Source of the DNA: Ichthyophthirius multifiliis
Taxonomy: Eukaryota; Ciliophora; Oligohymenophorea; Hymenostomatida
Direction of reading: 5' to 3'
NCBI RefSeq assembly: GCF_000220395.1
Contig: NW_004087596.1
Coordinates: 1 to 27,791, forward strand
DNA length: 27,791 bases
Part shown: positions 11,411-22,979 of the stretch, one piece after another
Numbering within the stretch: the stretch's first letter is position 1
Layout: each line of letters opens with the position of its first letter
The notes under the pieces: generated by a model
The model's database searches: none
Seen by the model: the letters and a program-made list of their open reading frames with translations, nothing else
Told to the model about the DNA's origin: nothing
Position numbers and translations under genes: made by a program

Positions 11411-11800
11411 TTATTTTTAATTTTTTTTTAAATAAAATAATATTAAGAAAGTTAATATATGTTTTTTATAGTACTTTTATTAAAAAAATTATCTTTTTAA
11501 GACATATATTATATAAAATAAATAAAAAATAATCAATATATAAATAATAATTTTCATTTGAAAATAAAAAAAAGAATAATAATAAAAATTATTTACAATA
11601 TAATAATTGTAGATTTATCTTATAAATAATAAATAGAATAAAATAAAATCGAAAATTAGAAAATAAAAAGTATTATTTATATTAATAAAATAGTAATATA
11701 AATCCACGTAATAAAAAAGTAAATAAAATTTATTTATATATAAATATAAAAAAAAAATTATAATTATAAAATAAATTAAAAATTATAATAAGAATAAAAT
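11411..11800. promoter_or_regulatory. Divergent intergenic region, CWF19-like / KDEL protein
   Basis: Lies between two starts pointing away from each other, so both promoters should be here. It is homogeneous A+T with no element that I can name. Confidence 0.3.
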
Positions 11801-13954
11801 ATGAAAATTACTGCAATATTATTTATATTAATCTTAATCTAAAATACTCTTTCTAGATTTTTAAGAGTTTAACGTTTTAGTGATATATTAGCATCCTTCC
11901 AAAAACATCCAAATAAACTAGCAACAGCATTAATATCATCCTTTGATGATTGTAAAAACTGTGAAATAGCCCACTAGTCCTATATATCCTATGCTTTATA
12001 AAATGAAGATATGGTAAATGCATTTTTAGTGGATTGTTCTGAATTATGGCAATTCTAAGATGATAGAGATAGATTACCTTCCTGTGATCCTGAATAAAAA
12101 TAACATTTGCCTCATTTTGTTTTTTTCTAACCTGGACTTAATAAAAGATTACCGAAAAGTATTCCCTATGAAGGTATTCTTAGTCCAGATGCTATATAAG
12201 CAAAAACAAAAGAATACATGCCAAATTTTATTAAAGATATCTCTAGTGTGAAATAACTAAACTAATTTTTATCCAATACATAAATATAAGCAAAAGCATT
12301 AATTTTCGTTAAAGATTATGAAGATATTCCTATGTAATATATAGCTTTATCTGGTGCATATAAAGGTCAAATTGAAGTAATTTTTTTATTTAAACAAAAA
12401 ATATATTTTTTTTGATATATATAATAAATTGTTTAGTTTGGTTCTTTTGATTTAAATACAAAAAATATATATTAAAAATATAATATTACTAATCTTCCTT
12501 CTTTAGTTTTTGTCACAAATGAAGAAAGCTAAGGAATTTTATATTAAGATGAGTTAGACTATCATAAAATTAATGAATTTTTAAACAATGAATATACTAA
12601 AGGAAATTTCGAAGTAAAAAAAATAAATAAAAAAGAAAAGAAAAAAGTCTTTTTTGATGTTTCTAATGAAGTTGTTGTAAATAAAGCCAATTTCGACCAA
12701 CTTTAAAATATATTGAAAAAAAATAAAGAAAATTTAGTCTTAATTCATTTATATAAAGAAGAATATAAAACAAATAAAATTTTTTAATAAATATAAAACG
12801 ATTTTAAGTAAAAAATAAATAAATAACATTTTTAATAAATAATAATAAAAAAAAAGAAATGTATTTGTTTATTATGAAATATAATGCTTTGAAGATTTAT
12901 GTGAATAAGAATTTAAAAAAATCTAATAATTTCCAACCGTAATATTATATGGTTTAAAAAAAACTCCCTCTGACAGATGGGCAATAGATAAATACGATTA
13001 AACATAATTTTCTTATGATTTAATAGAAAATGTTTTAAAACCATCATTTTATAACGAAAATTTAGTAAAAAGTGAAGATTAACTTAGATAAGAAATGTAA
13101 AAAGGAGTAAAAGAAAAAAAATTTACTGTTTATTATTTCTTGGATATAAATGATGTTTATAATAGAGCTATATGCCTATATATTAGTACACATAGAAGGT
13201 TTAGAAAACATTTACATTTTGTGACTTTTTTTAATCCTTTAGAGGCTTCTTAAGATTTATGGGGAGCTCGATAAGGCTTACCTTACGTAGGAGCAGTAAT
13301 GGAAATATTGGAAGAAGGAACAAATTATAAAAGATAACCCTATGAATATAATGAAATAAATTATTCTAATTTAATTGATTATTTTAATATTTTGTGTAAT
13401 ATTAAGTTAGATAAATTCATTATTAATAATCCTATTTAAGAAATAAAAACTTATGAAGATTATGAAAATATTTGTTAGAAAAATAGTAAAGTGTGTATTC
13501 TTGGAATCTTTAGTGGGTTAAAATAGGGAAAATTAAAAAACGATTTGGATGTTTTGTAGGAAGTTAGAACCGTATATTATGATAAAGATTATGATTTTAC
13601 ATATATAGATGGAACTTGTCATATAGAAATTCTTAAATCTTTCAAACTTTAATAAAATTAATTGAATACTGTTATTTATATAGATTAAGATAGAAAAAAG
13701 TAAATTTTATATATATATACTTTTTATAATTTTTTATTTATTTTAGATATGCAGTTTTAAATGGTTAATTTAATTTAAATTCTATTTCTGAATTTATAGA
13801 AAAAATTAATAATAAAAAATTAACTTAATTTGCAGAAGATATCGATATAGATGATAGAGATTGTGAAAGCTTTAATAAAGCTAATTAAGAAAAAAAATAA
13901 TAAGAATAATAATAATAATAAAAAAGGAAAAACAAAAGAAAAGATGAATTATGA
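11801..13954 (+). CDS. ER-lumenal thioredoxin-like (PDI-related) protein with KDEL tail
   Basis: Likely a redox or chaperone protein of the ER lumen. Four exons: 11801-12376, 12437-12807, 12857-13699, 13747-13954; 665 aa. The N terminus is a good signal peptide (MKITAILFILILIQNTLS). A thioredoxin-like domain follows, with the variant active site DDCKNCEIAH at about 50-60 and a cis-Pro-like strand (HLPHFVFFQP). A second similar unit has NITNLPSLVFV (about 208-218). A third has EIQCFEDLCEQEFKK and QQFPTVILYGL (around 325-350) and lacks CxxC. The C-terminal 30 residues are Gln/Lys-rich and end exactly in KDEL before TGA (13952-13954), the classic ER-retrieval signal. Introns are 60, 49 and 47 bases, and all junctions keep phase. 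Only the first domain has a CxxC pair, so redox activity may be limited. The exact PDI subfamily is not identified. Confidence 0.78.
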
Positions 13955-14108
13955 TTTTTTAATATATATAAATATATATATATTGTACTTTCCTTTTTAT
14001 AAAAAATATGAATTTTATAAATATTATATTAAAAATAAAATATAGAAAAAAATAATTATAAATATTATTAATATTTTAATTTTAATAACTTTAAAATTTT
14101 TATATATA

Positions 14109-15174
14109 TCAATTAGGCTATATAATATAATCAATAAATAATCTTTTCCTACTTTAAAAATTTTATAATGAAGGGCATTTAACGATTAATTATGCATCTA
14201 AATCATTTATAAAGCTCTATATTATAAATATATATATAAATATATTTATATATTTATTTATATTATATATATCTTTTTATTATTAAAAAATATTACATTT
14301 GATTTCATTATAAGTTTTATATCTTTTATTATTTAATTGATTTATAAATTGCAATTTTATAAAATTAAAACTAAATTTCCTTATTAATTTTAGTTTAACT
14401 ATGAAAACTTTTTTTTTTTTATAAATTAATTTATACAATAAAAAAAATATTTTAACTTTCCATAATAATGTTTTATTTGTTAATGAATTAGCTTATGGAT
14501 TAGTTTATATATCTTCAAATATCAAATTTTCATCAAGAAAAACTTAAAATTCAACTTCAAATAACTAATTAGTTAACCAATTCTAATTAACTTTATACAA
14601 AAATGTAAACTAAACTTTCTTAGAACCAATTATATCATATTTATATTTAAAAAACATTGGAATTTAGCTAATTTAAATATGTTTAGAACTATTTAAAATA
14701 AAATTTATTACTCCTTTCGGAACTTTAATATTATCCTTATTTACTTTAAACCTTTTTTTTATATTTTTTGTTAAAATGAATATATAAATATAAATAAAAA
14801 AATAATAACAAATATTAATTAGTTTAATTATTAAATTAAAATTAATAAGAATTTTAATTAGCCATATGTTTTGCCATTTAAGGATTCCAATTATTTCCTT
14901 TTAAACAAACACAAATAATATCGTCCAAAAACTCTCCCTAAATTAATATTTATCCTAACATTTGTAATCCTTAAGGATATGCATTTTGTTTTTAATGAAT
15001 TATTAATTTTTCCTTAAATTTTATTTTTTTTGTGTGAAATTATTTGTATATTTTTAAAAATGCTTTACCATTATTCTAATATTTAAGTTTGGGTTATAAG
15101 AATTAAAAGGTGAAGTATTTATTTTCTAACCTGGATTCGCTAAATTATTATTCATATTTATTTATTATTATTAC

Positions 15175-15217
<43 letters not shown>

Positions 15218-16231
15218 ATTATTTTTATTTTTATTATTATTTTATTAACAAGGTGATTCATCATCACTTATTAAATCTATGACTCCTGAAGAACAACTAG
15301 AAGACTTATATTGTAAAGGTGGAACATTATGTTATTTTATTTACTAATTTGTAGTTTATTTATAATTATAATTATCTAAATCTAATAAATTGTTACTGTT
15401 TTTATTTTATGGTTAAGAACAATTATTATTTGTTTAAAAAAATTTATTTGGAGTTATTTTAGGTTTAATTTCTTCCTTTTAACTAATTTTTTATTTGAGA
15501 GCAAAATTAAACATTATTTAAATATTTTTTTTTAATTTTTTTTTAATATTGTCTTCTTTTTCTATAATAGGAATTTCAAATTATTTAAAAGTAGAATTTA
15601 TCAAATTTTCCTTCTCGATATTTTTGGATGTTTATTTCCAATATTTAAGTGGAATATTCACAATCGAATTTTTTTCCTTTGAATGTTCTAAATCTAAAAA
15701 ATCATTAAAAACTTCACAATCGGCTATTTATTTTGCCGATTTTTAATTTTTGAAAGTTTCAGGAGTTAAATGATAACTTTTATATTATAGAGGTTTGTAT
15801 ATTAATTCTTGTGTATATAAAAATTATTCTAACATCATATTTATTTCTGTGTAATATTTTGAAAAATTATCTTAGCTTTAATTTTAAAGGAAATATTTTT
15901 GGAGTTTTTTTGCACTTTTTAACCCTGTAGATTAATTTGGAGTTTAAACAATTAATTCGATTATTATTTAATTTGATATTTATATTATGCATGATAATGA
16001 TTGGTCTAATTAGATTATTTTATCAACTTTTTTTTGTTATGCTTTTTTTTTTATATATTGTGAAAAATCATTATATTTATATAATTTAATTATTTTACTG
16101 GATACGTTTAATATATATTCAAACAATTTGTTTGAATAATGAAATGCTAATTCATTTGAAAAATTATTTGCTGATACCATAAATAAGTTTTATCCTTTTT
16201 TATTTTATATTATTACTCCTAAAATGTTCAT
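14109..16231 (-). CDS. Probable longin plus mu-homology (adaptor-like) protein
   Basis: Six exons: 16231-15175, 15139-15069, 15012-14810, 14751-14457, 14398 (or 14407)-14297, 14216-14109; about 611-614 aa. All phases agree, with introns of 35-80 bases. The start MNILGVIIQNKKGQNLFMV resembles the first strands of longin domains (AP mu and sigma, delta-COP). The middle is disordered, with LLDLD (a clathrin-box-like match, L-L-x-L-D/E), DLISDDE and a polyAsn tract encoded by (AAT)n. The C-terminal third is beta-rich (KVQFTFLYKV, LFEVEFQVFLDENL, NPQANSLTNKTLLWK, DAQLIVKCPSL), in the order expected for a mu-homology domain. That architecture suggests a vesicle-coat medium-subunit or muniscin-like protein. 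The match is by pattern, not by diagnostic motif, so the family call is weak while the gene itself is well supported. Confidence 0.6.
15163..15234. repeat. (ATT)n microsatellite encoding polyAsn on the minus strand
   Basis: Runs of ATT on the plus strand read as AAT (Asn) codons on the minus strand, at the 3' end of exon 1 of the adaptor-like gene. The proposed 35-base intron (15174-15140) begins inside the run. The tract falls in the predicted disordered linker. Confidence 0.75.
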
Positions 16232-16453
16232 TTTTTTTTTTTAATGTTCTTTCAAGTATTTATTTATATTTAAAGAATATGATATAGGATTAAAAAAAGA
16301 AGTAATATATATATATAAATAAAATCAAAAATATTAATATATAAATTATTTCAAATAATTTTAATATATATGAAATTTATAATTCGATAAAAAATTTGTA
16401 AAATAAAAATTTATTAATTATTAAATATTTAAATATTAAATCATAAAGAAAAA

Positions 16454-17502
16454 TCATTAATTTATTTTTAAATAATTCAATTTTTCTATTATTAGTTTTA
16501 TATTAAACAACAATAATTTATTACTATATTTTTAAAATTACTAAATAAGCTTCTATACATTTTAATTAAGAATTTTATATGTATATTTATTTTTAAATAG
16601 CATAACCTTAAATCTAATATTAAACATATTAACTAAAATATTTCTACTTTTAAAAATTAGTCCCTTAAACCGGACTTCTTTATTTTATTTATTAACTAAA
16701 ATAAAAAAATTTATTATCCCTTTTTTATTTGGTTATGCTTTATTAAATTTTATTCAAAAATAGAATTATTAAATTTTTAACATGATAAATATTTTCAACT
16801 TAATTTTGTTTTTAAAATTAATATATATCTCTTAAAATAAAAATTACAATATTTTTTTTTCTTTTAATTATTTATTTTAATAATATTAATATAAAATTCT
16901 TACATAATCATTTTAAGATTTTCTGTTAATATTTTTTTTAAAAAAATAAAAGTTTTTATAAATTTTTTTTGATTTAAATAATATTAATATATTTATATTT
17001 GAATTAATTTTTTTGTCTAAACAGTTAATATTTACTAAACTTATCCTAAAAAATCTATATTTTAATTTTCTAATTCAATAGAACTAACATTTAATTAAGA
17101 AATAAAATATATCGCTATATCTTCTTTTTTTTAATATTTTTTATTTTGGCGCGTATATCATCATTATTTTGTTAATCAATTTTAATTGATTATTCAATAA
17201 ATGTTTAAGAAAATTATTTTAAATAAGATTTAAAACAGTTTTTAAATAATACAAAAATAATTATTATTTTTAAATAAATTCTAAATATTTAAAATAATTT
17301 AAAAACCTTTACTATAAAATTTTGTAAATATTACTTTATTATAAATATTTTAAATCAATATATCTCATTTTATTTATTCTAACAATTTATATCTATCTAT
17401 ATTCTTAAAATAAATAAATTCACTTTTAAATATTTTATTTATATTAAAAACTTTAATAAAATAAGCCTCAAATAAACAAACATATTTAAATTAAACTAAC
17501 AT
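16454..17502 (-). CDS. Possible Leu/Lys-rich helical protein, model uncertain
   Basis: Several minus-strand segments have coding-like composition in linkable frames: a start at 17502 (MLVQFKYVCLFEAYF), a segment near 17160-17330 (LLNNQLKLINKIMMIYAPK), one near 16800-17130 (EDIAIYFISQLN, SSIELENQNIDFLGQ), and a last exon after a possible 62-base intron. That exon carries KEVRFKGLIFKSRNILVNMF and ends with TGA at 16456-16454. G or C at the first codon position is what separates these frames from chance A+T frames. I recognise no domain. Intron boundaries between the first segments are guesses. In this composition open frames of 80 codons arise by chance, so the call is weak. Confidence 0.3.
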
Positions 17503-17697
17503 TAATTAATTTATAATTCGGTTTTAACTGATAAAATTTTTTGTCAAATATAAATAAATCATATATGTATATAAATATAATATTGTTAATTAATTTTAAT
17601 TTAAATTCAATATAAAAAATTAAATATATTTTTTTGTTAAAAAAGATTAATAAATATTAGCATAAATTCTATGTCATATAAAAAAAAACTTTTTATT

Positions 17698-18923
17698 TCA
17701 ATAATATAAAGATTTCATTTCTTAAAAAGTTTACTTATAAAACTAATTCTATTTTATTTACTTTTTTTTATCTTATTTTGTTAAAAAAAATTTAAAGCAA
17801 AAAATATTAAGATGTATATTATAAATATATATATAAATATTTATATATATTTATATATATTTATATATATTTATATATATTTACCTAACCATTTTGTAAT
17901 CATTTTATTATTTTCTTGCCCCGAAGATATGTATTTGTTATCTTTCACAACAAATCTTTTAGAAGTTCCTAAATAATTTACTTTTGGCAAAGACACTTTA
18001 TCAATTTTTTATTAAAATTATGTCTCAAAGCTTTAATTCTCAGTAAAATTATAAGAACCTTTTTTTCATAAACTTTTATTTTATCAAAACATATATTTAG
18101 ATATAAAAATATATACAAACATCAGGAAATATTGATTTAGATTTCTTTTTAGTGTTATCTTTATGTTTTTAAATCCAATCAGCTGGCTTTGTTATATTTG
18201 CTTATACTTTATGTTAAATTAGCTTTTTTTAATTCCAATAAATAATTTATATTATCATTATTTTTATATTTACTTTTGGATTATATTAGCGAGGTCCTGA
18301 TAGATTAAAACTTAAATGCTAATATTTAAATAAAAAATCTTCTTTTTCAATAAATCTTATTTTAATTTAAAATATTTTATATGTTAATCATTAAATTAAA
18401 TAAATTACTTATGTTATTTAATTTTCATTTCATTTACTTCTTTTTTAACTTTTTTCTCATTTTTTTACATATAATATTTTCTAGGTCCAGGAAGTGGTCT
18501 TTATTTTTACCCGTTAATAATTAAATCAATATAAGTTTATTTTTTAGTATTACAAGGAAGTTTTCCTTTCTCAAAATCTGCATCTAAAATCAAAGGTTTT
18601 TGAACTTTATATTAACCGAATGAAGGTATTTCTTTTTTATTTTTATAATTATGATCAAAAAACGAATTTTTTTTTGTATCATATGAATTTGGGATTGTTG
18701 GTAATTGATTTTTTCCACTTTATTCTTAATAATCACTATCATAAACTATTTATATTGGATTAACAATTTATCTTTATAAATAATTTCCTTAAATTCCATA
18801 TTCTTATTTTTTAGATTAAATATCATAAATATTTTATACTAAATTGGAATATCATAATAAATATGTTTTTTTAATATTACTAGTATTTAAAGAAGGAATT
18901 TATTTATTAACTTAAGATTGCAT
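17698..18923 (-). CDS. Sperm-tail PG-rich repeat (STPGR/SHIPPO-like) axonemal protein
   Basis: Proteins with Pro-Gly-Pro-x-x-Tyr repeats bind axonemal or cortical microtubules in cilia. Six exons: 18923-18881, 18838-18409, 18355-18274, 18222-18117, 18058-17885, 17771-17698; about 302 aa; every junction is in phase. The repeat signature appears as IPSFGQYKVQKP, RPLPGPRKYYM, LSGPRQYNPK, IFPDVCSYNF and VSLPKVNYLGTSKRF. Repeat spacing is irregular, and the middle is Lys/Gln-rich. A TGA in the first 25 codons is removed by the 42-base intron 18880-18839. The last exon (after a 113-base intron full of 10-mer repeats) is the least certain part. Paralogues are usual in ciliates, so no symbol is given. 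Confidence 0.72.
17824..17880. repeat. Decamer tandem repeat (TTATATATAT)
   Basis: At least four tandem copies of TTATATATAT end at 17880, inside the last intron of the PG-rich repeat gene, right after its donor (GTAAAT on the minus strand). They are simple-sequence DNA. Confidence 0.8.
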
Positions 18924-19446
18924 TAATTAAATTTTTAAAATTTTTCTTAATAAAAAAAAAGATTATATAAAAAAAAAATTGATGTAATAATTTTTATATA
19001 AAGTAGATTAAGTAAAATTATTATAATAAATTATATCTATATATATATATATATATATATTTATGTATAATTATTTTTAATTATTTATGATTTAAAATAA
19101 TTTTATATTTCTTTAATTTAAATAAAATTAATAATCTCTTTTATATTAAAATAAAAATCAACTTTAATTTAATTATTAATTTTATAAAAAAAAATTTTCT
19201 TTATATATATTTGAATTTATTTTAATTATATTTTATAATATATTTTTTTAAAAAAAATGTATTATAATTATTAAATAGCTTTTTTAAATTATTTAAAATT
19301 ATTTATATTTTTTATTTTTTTTTCAAAACTATATATTTATATTTTTCTGTGTGAAAATTTATTATATATTTAATAATATATTCTTTTTTATAATTTTAGA
19401 AAAATAATAAAAATAATAAAAACATATAATTTATGTTTTATAATTA
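18924..19446. other. A+T-rich intergenic stretch with (TA)n
   Basis: No coding-like frame. A short TA run lies at about 19039-19061. The stretch sits upstream of the PG-rich repeat gene and beyond the stop of the porin gene. Confidence 0.4.
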
Positions 19447-20417
19447 TCAAATTTTAGCATCTAGTTATAATCCTAAAGGGAAAGGAGGGAATCTATTAAA
19501 ACTAATATTTCCTTCACTACAATTAAGTAATGCCGCAGTAGTTAAAATAATATTATTCCATGAATATTTAGCTGCAAATTCAATATTTTTGTTAGTATTT
19601 ATTTTTCCTTTAAGTAGCAAATCTTTTGAATATTTAAATTAAGCACCTACACCAGCATTTAATTTATCATTATTTTAGACGACTTGTAAACCCAATTTAG
19701 TCTTATCATTTAATTTTCTTTAAGCACATAATGTCAATTTTCCTAACTAATAATAAAAAAATTATTTTTAATATTCAAAAAAATAAAAAAAATATTTTAC
19801 TTCAACTTAATCAGCTTTAGGATTAGATTCATGCTTTATATAAACATCATTATTTGAATCTTCATATCCTAAAACAGCATTATATCTTAAAAGTTAAAAG
19901 GTAGATAAATTAAGGGACATTACTCCTGCGAAATATATTAGTTTCTTCTTAGAAAAGTTCTATGTGAAAAAACTAATGGTTCACCAGGAACAACTTCGAC
20001 TCTATTATTTGATTCACATCTTTTTCCGAAATAATTTTATCCTAATCTCCATTAAAAGTTATCGAATCCTACATTAGTTTTAATATTAGTAAACAAATTG
20101 AAATTCTTTCCTTTAAAGTTAATCTAACCTATATCTAAATGTGCTTTCAAATCTCCGTTTCTTCTTTAAGATAATTCTAGAGTATATTTATTATCGCATA
20201 CAGGGAATTATACTTTTCCTTCATCTGCAATTGAAGCTTTCCATTATCCAGAGTACTTTGCTGATACCTTTACTTTGTTTTCAAATTTAGCGCCTCCAGA
20301 TGTGGCTCCTTTTAATTTAATAGTCCCGACTGATCCATGGACGTAGTCATCATCGAGAATTTAAGTGTTCATATTAGCAAGACTTGTGAAAGATTTTAAT
20401 TTTAAGGATTAGGCCAT
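19447..20417 (-). CDS. Mitochondrial outer-membrane porin (VDAC-like), frame broken once
   Basis: VDAC-type beta-barrel for metabolite passage through the mitochondrial outer membrane. ATG 20417-20415, intron 19800-19747 (54 bases), TGA 19449-19447. About 305 aa if one base is missing, close to the usual 280-300. Alternating beta-strand pattern: VHGSVGTIKLKGATSG, NKVKVSAKYSGQWKASIAD, KYTLELSQRRNGDLKAHLDI, LTLCAQRKLNDKTKLGLQVV, KLNAGVGAQFKYSKDLLLKG, and the C-terminal strand FPLGLQLDAKI. Exon 1 is 617 bases, one short of the 618 required by exon 2. The frame changes at the A6 run 19967-19972 (TTTTTT on the coding strand); on both sides the protein reads well. A sequencing or assembly error is the simplest cause; a mutation or tiny unseen intron is possible. 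The family rests on length and strand pattern. Confidence 0.65.
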
Positions 20418-22205
20418 TTATTTTATGTTTTTTTTTTAATTAATTTATATATATATATATATATATTATATTATATTTTTGTTTTCTTCTTTTTTTTATT
20501 TTCCTAAATAGGAATTTCTAATAAAATTTTAAGCTAATAATTTATAATTTATTAAAAATAAATATACCTAATTATAAAAATAAATAAAAATTATAATTAT
20601 TGATATATATTGATCGTCTTTATATTATATATAAATATATTAAATATAATATATATTAATTTGATATAATTTTTTAATAAATAAAAATACAAGTATTATT
20701 TTTAAACATTAAATTTAATATTTTACATGTCATTTTTAAATTATTTTTTTTAAAATAATATTAAAAATTATTTTTAAATTTATTTAGATAAATATAATAT
20801 AAAAAAATTATTATTTATGATATTTAATTTTTTCAATTAAGAAAATATAAAAGATAATTTTTTTTATTTAAGGCAAATAAAATATTAGTAATTAATGAAG
20901 ATAAAATAATTATAATAACTTTTATATATATATTTTAAATTATCAATTATTATATATTTTTAAGTATTTTTGCATATAAAAAATATATGTTATTATAAAT
21001 AAATTTAATATTTTTTTATATTTAAATTATATATTTTGCATGTAATATAAATATTGTATTTAATGTTTGATTTTACATTTTTATAATTAAATAGTATATA
21101 TTTTAAACTAATTATTTTAACAAATTATTTTTAAAAAATATAGTTTTTTTATAATTTGTATTTATTTTTGTCATAGATTTATTATTTATAAATTCTAATT
21201 TTATATAATATATATTGCTGTATATTCGAAATATAAAAACTTAATAAATTTAATATATTACATGATTCTATTTTATTAATTATTAAATAAACATACATAC
21301 GTTTAACTATTAAAATATTCTTAAATTATAATAAATTCTATAATTGATATTATAATTAATATATAAAAGATAAAAATAATATATCTTTTATAGATTATTC
21401 AATACTAAAAATGAATATTGTATGCAATATATATTTGTATAAAGGAATATACAAATACTTCTAAAAAAAAATATTGTAATTAATATTATAAATATTATAT
21501 AATTATTTTTATAAATATAATTTAAATAAAATTAACCAATTTATAAATAAGTAATTATTATTTTATTTATAAATTTATATATTAATAATTTTAATTATTT
21601 TTATATATATCAATATATTTAATCTTTTTTAATATTTTTTTCCAAATTATTATCATAATAAAGATTTAAACAATTATTTTACATTATTTTTAAATAAAAA
21701 TTATATATTTTGTATACATTAAATTTTATGAATATTTTAATTGTTACTTTACTTTTTTTATTTTTAATTATTTAATAAATAAATTATTATTATTTAATAA
21801 CTTTTATTTTATTTTTTATTAAAAAATTTATATTATCAATTTACGCTAATTTCTAATAATTATGCTATTTATTTTATATATTTAACTTCTTTATTTTTTA
21901 ATTTATTTTTAATTCTAATCTTGATTAATATTTAAAAAAAAAATATCCTAAAAATAAAAATTATTTAATATATAAATAAATATTTTTTAACTTGAAAAGA
22001 AGAATCATTAGAAGAAATGACTAATAATCATATTTATCGCGATAAGCCAAAAATTATTGTTTAATTAATTTTTTTAGATTATATAATTTAAGGCTAAGTT
22101 TAATCTTTTAACTCTACAAATTTATTTGATTAAATCTAATATTAATATTATTATTTTTATATAATAAAATATCATTAATATTCTTTTAATCAGTTTTTTA
22201 AATAA
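20418..22205. other. Long A+T-rich intergenic region
   Basis: About 1.8 kb of homogeneous A+T with short TA runs (about 20449-20466). I found no convincing reading frame, RNA gene or repeat family. A small patch of higher G+C at about 21990-22050 (containing ATCGCGATAAG) is open on the minus strand but has no recognisable product. Confidence 0.35.
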
Positions 22206-22870
22206 TCATGGGAGTTTTTTATATACTTTCTTGATATTTTTCCATTTTTTATATTTTATTCTCCTAAAAAAATTAACTATCTTGTAGATTTTTAATAAAA
22301 TTTTGTTTTTATTTTTCTATTCATCCTTTACTAAATACTCTTGACTATAAGTACTAATTGCCTATATACATAGACATATTTTTTTAATTTTGTTAAAATT
22401 TAAAAACTTAGCATTTTATAAAAATTAAGATTTTTGTAAAAAAAATTTAGCCTACAGATAAATTTGTTATTAAAGCTGAATAATAGCCTCCTGAGTTTAT
22501 TCTTTGTTCATCATTAATAATTAAATATAAAATAAGCTATAAAAATCAAATATTTTTTCTTAGTATTCTACTAATTTATTTACTAGTTTAAAATTGTTTT
22601 CATATTAATATATTTGACATAATAAAAAAAATTAGTTTTAAAAATAAGTTCATTGTTTTCCGAATATCCGATTCAAAAATGTTAATTTCTTTATCTCAAA
22701 TATTCACTTCCACAATCCTCATTTTCTTCATCATTATTATTAAAATTATAAATAATGCTTATAATTTCCATACTTCCATTTATTTAATTTATTAACAAAT
22801 GTACCAAATTAATATAAAGGAAATTAAATAGATATATATTTCCATCGGATAGAAAATAAAAATTTGTAAA
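22206..22870 (-). CDS. Unresolved coding fragment, Gln-rich C-terminal exon
   Basis: Two segments look like protein. The upstream one runs from about 22870 to 22584 (LSDGNIYLFNF, NQINGSMEIISIIYNF, NNNDEENEDCGSEYL, IGYSENNELIF). The downstream one runs from 22536 to TGA 22208-22206 (NKEQTQEAIIQLQQQIYLQ, QAISTYSQEYLVKDEQ). A 47-base GT..AG intron (22583-22537) joins them in phase. A TGA at 22675-22673 interrupts the first segment, and I see no convincing intron that removes it. The locus may be a pseudogene, a gene with a sequence error, or the last exons of the cyclic-nucleotide-binding gene upstream. No domain is recognised. Confidence 0.3.
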
Positions 22871-22979
22871 ACAAAAAAATAAATGTATAAATAAAACATT
22901 AAAGACAGAACATATATTAGTTTTTGTTCAAATATAAAAATACTATTATTATTATTTTATAACTAAATTATATTTTGTT

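Noticed and set aside
12060-12251. Plus-strand frame of 63 codons
   Set aside because: It overlaps exon 1 of the KDEL protein in another frame and has no independent support.
15245-15340. Plus-strand segment reading like protein (SLIKSMTPEEQLEDLY)
   Set aside because: It is antisense to exon 1 of the adaptor-like gene. The minus-strand reading continues for over 1 kb with consistent splice phases, while the plus-strand one has no start, no length and no continuation.
15549-15746. Plus-strand frame of 65 codons
   Set aside because: Antisense shadow of exon 1 of the adaptor-like gene.
19433-19642. Plus-strand frame of 69 codons
   Set aside because: Antisense shadow of the last exon of the porin-like gene, which has the better composition and ends in a beta-strand signature.
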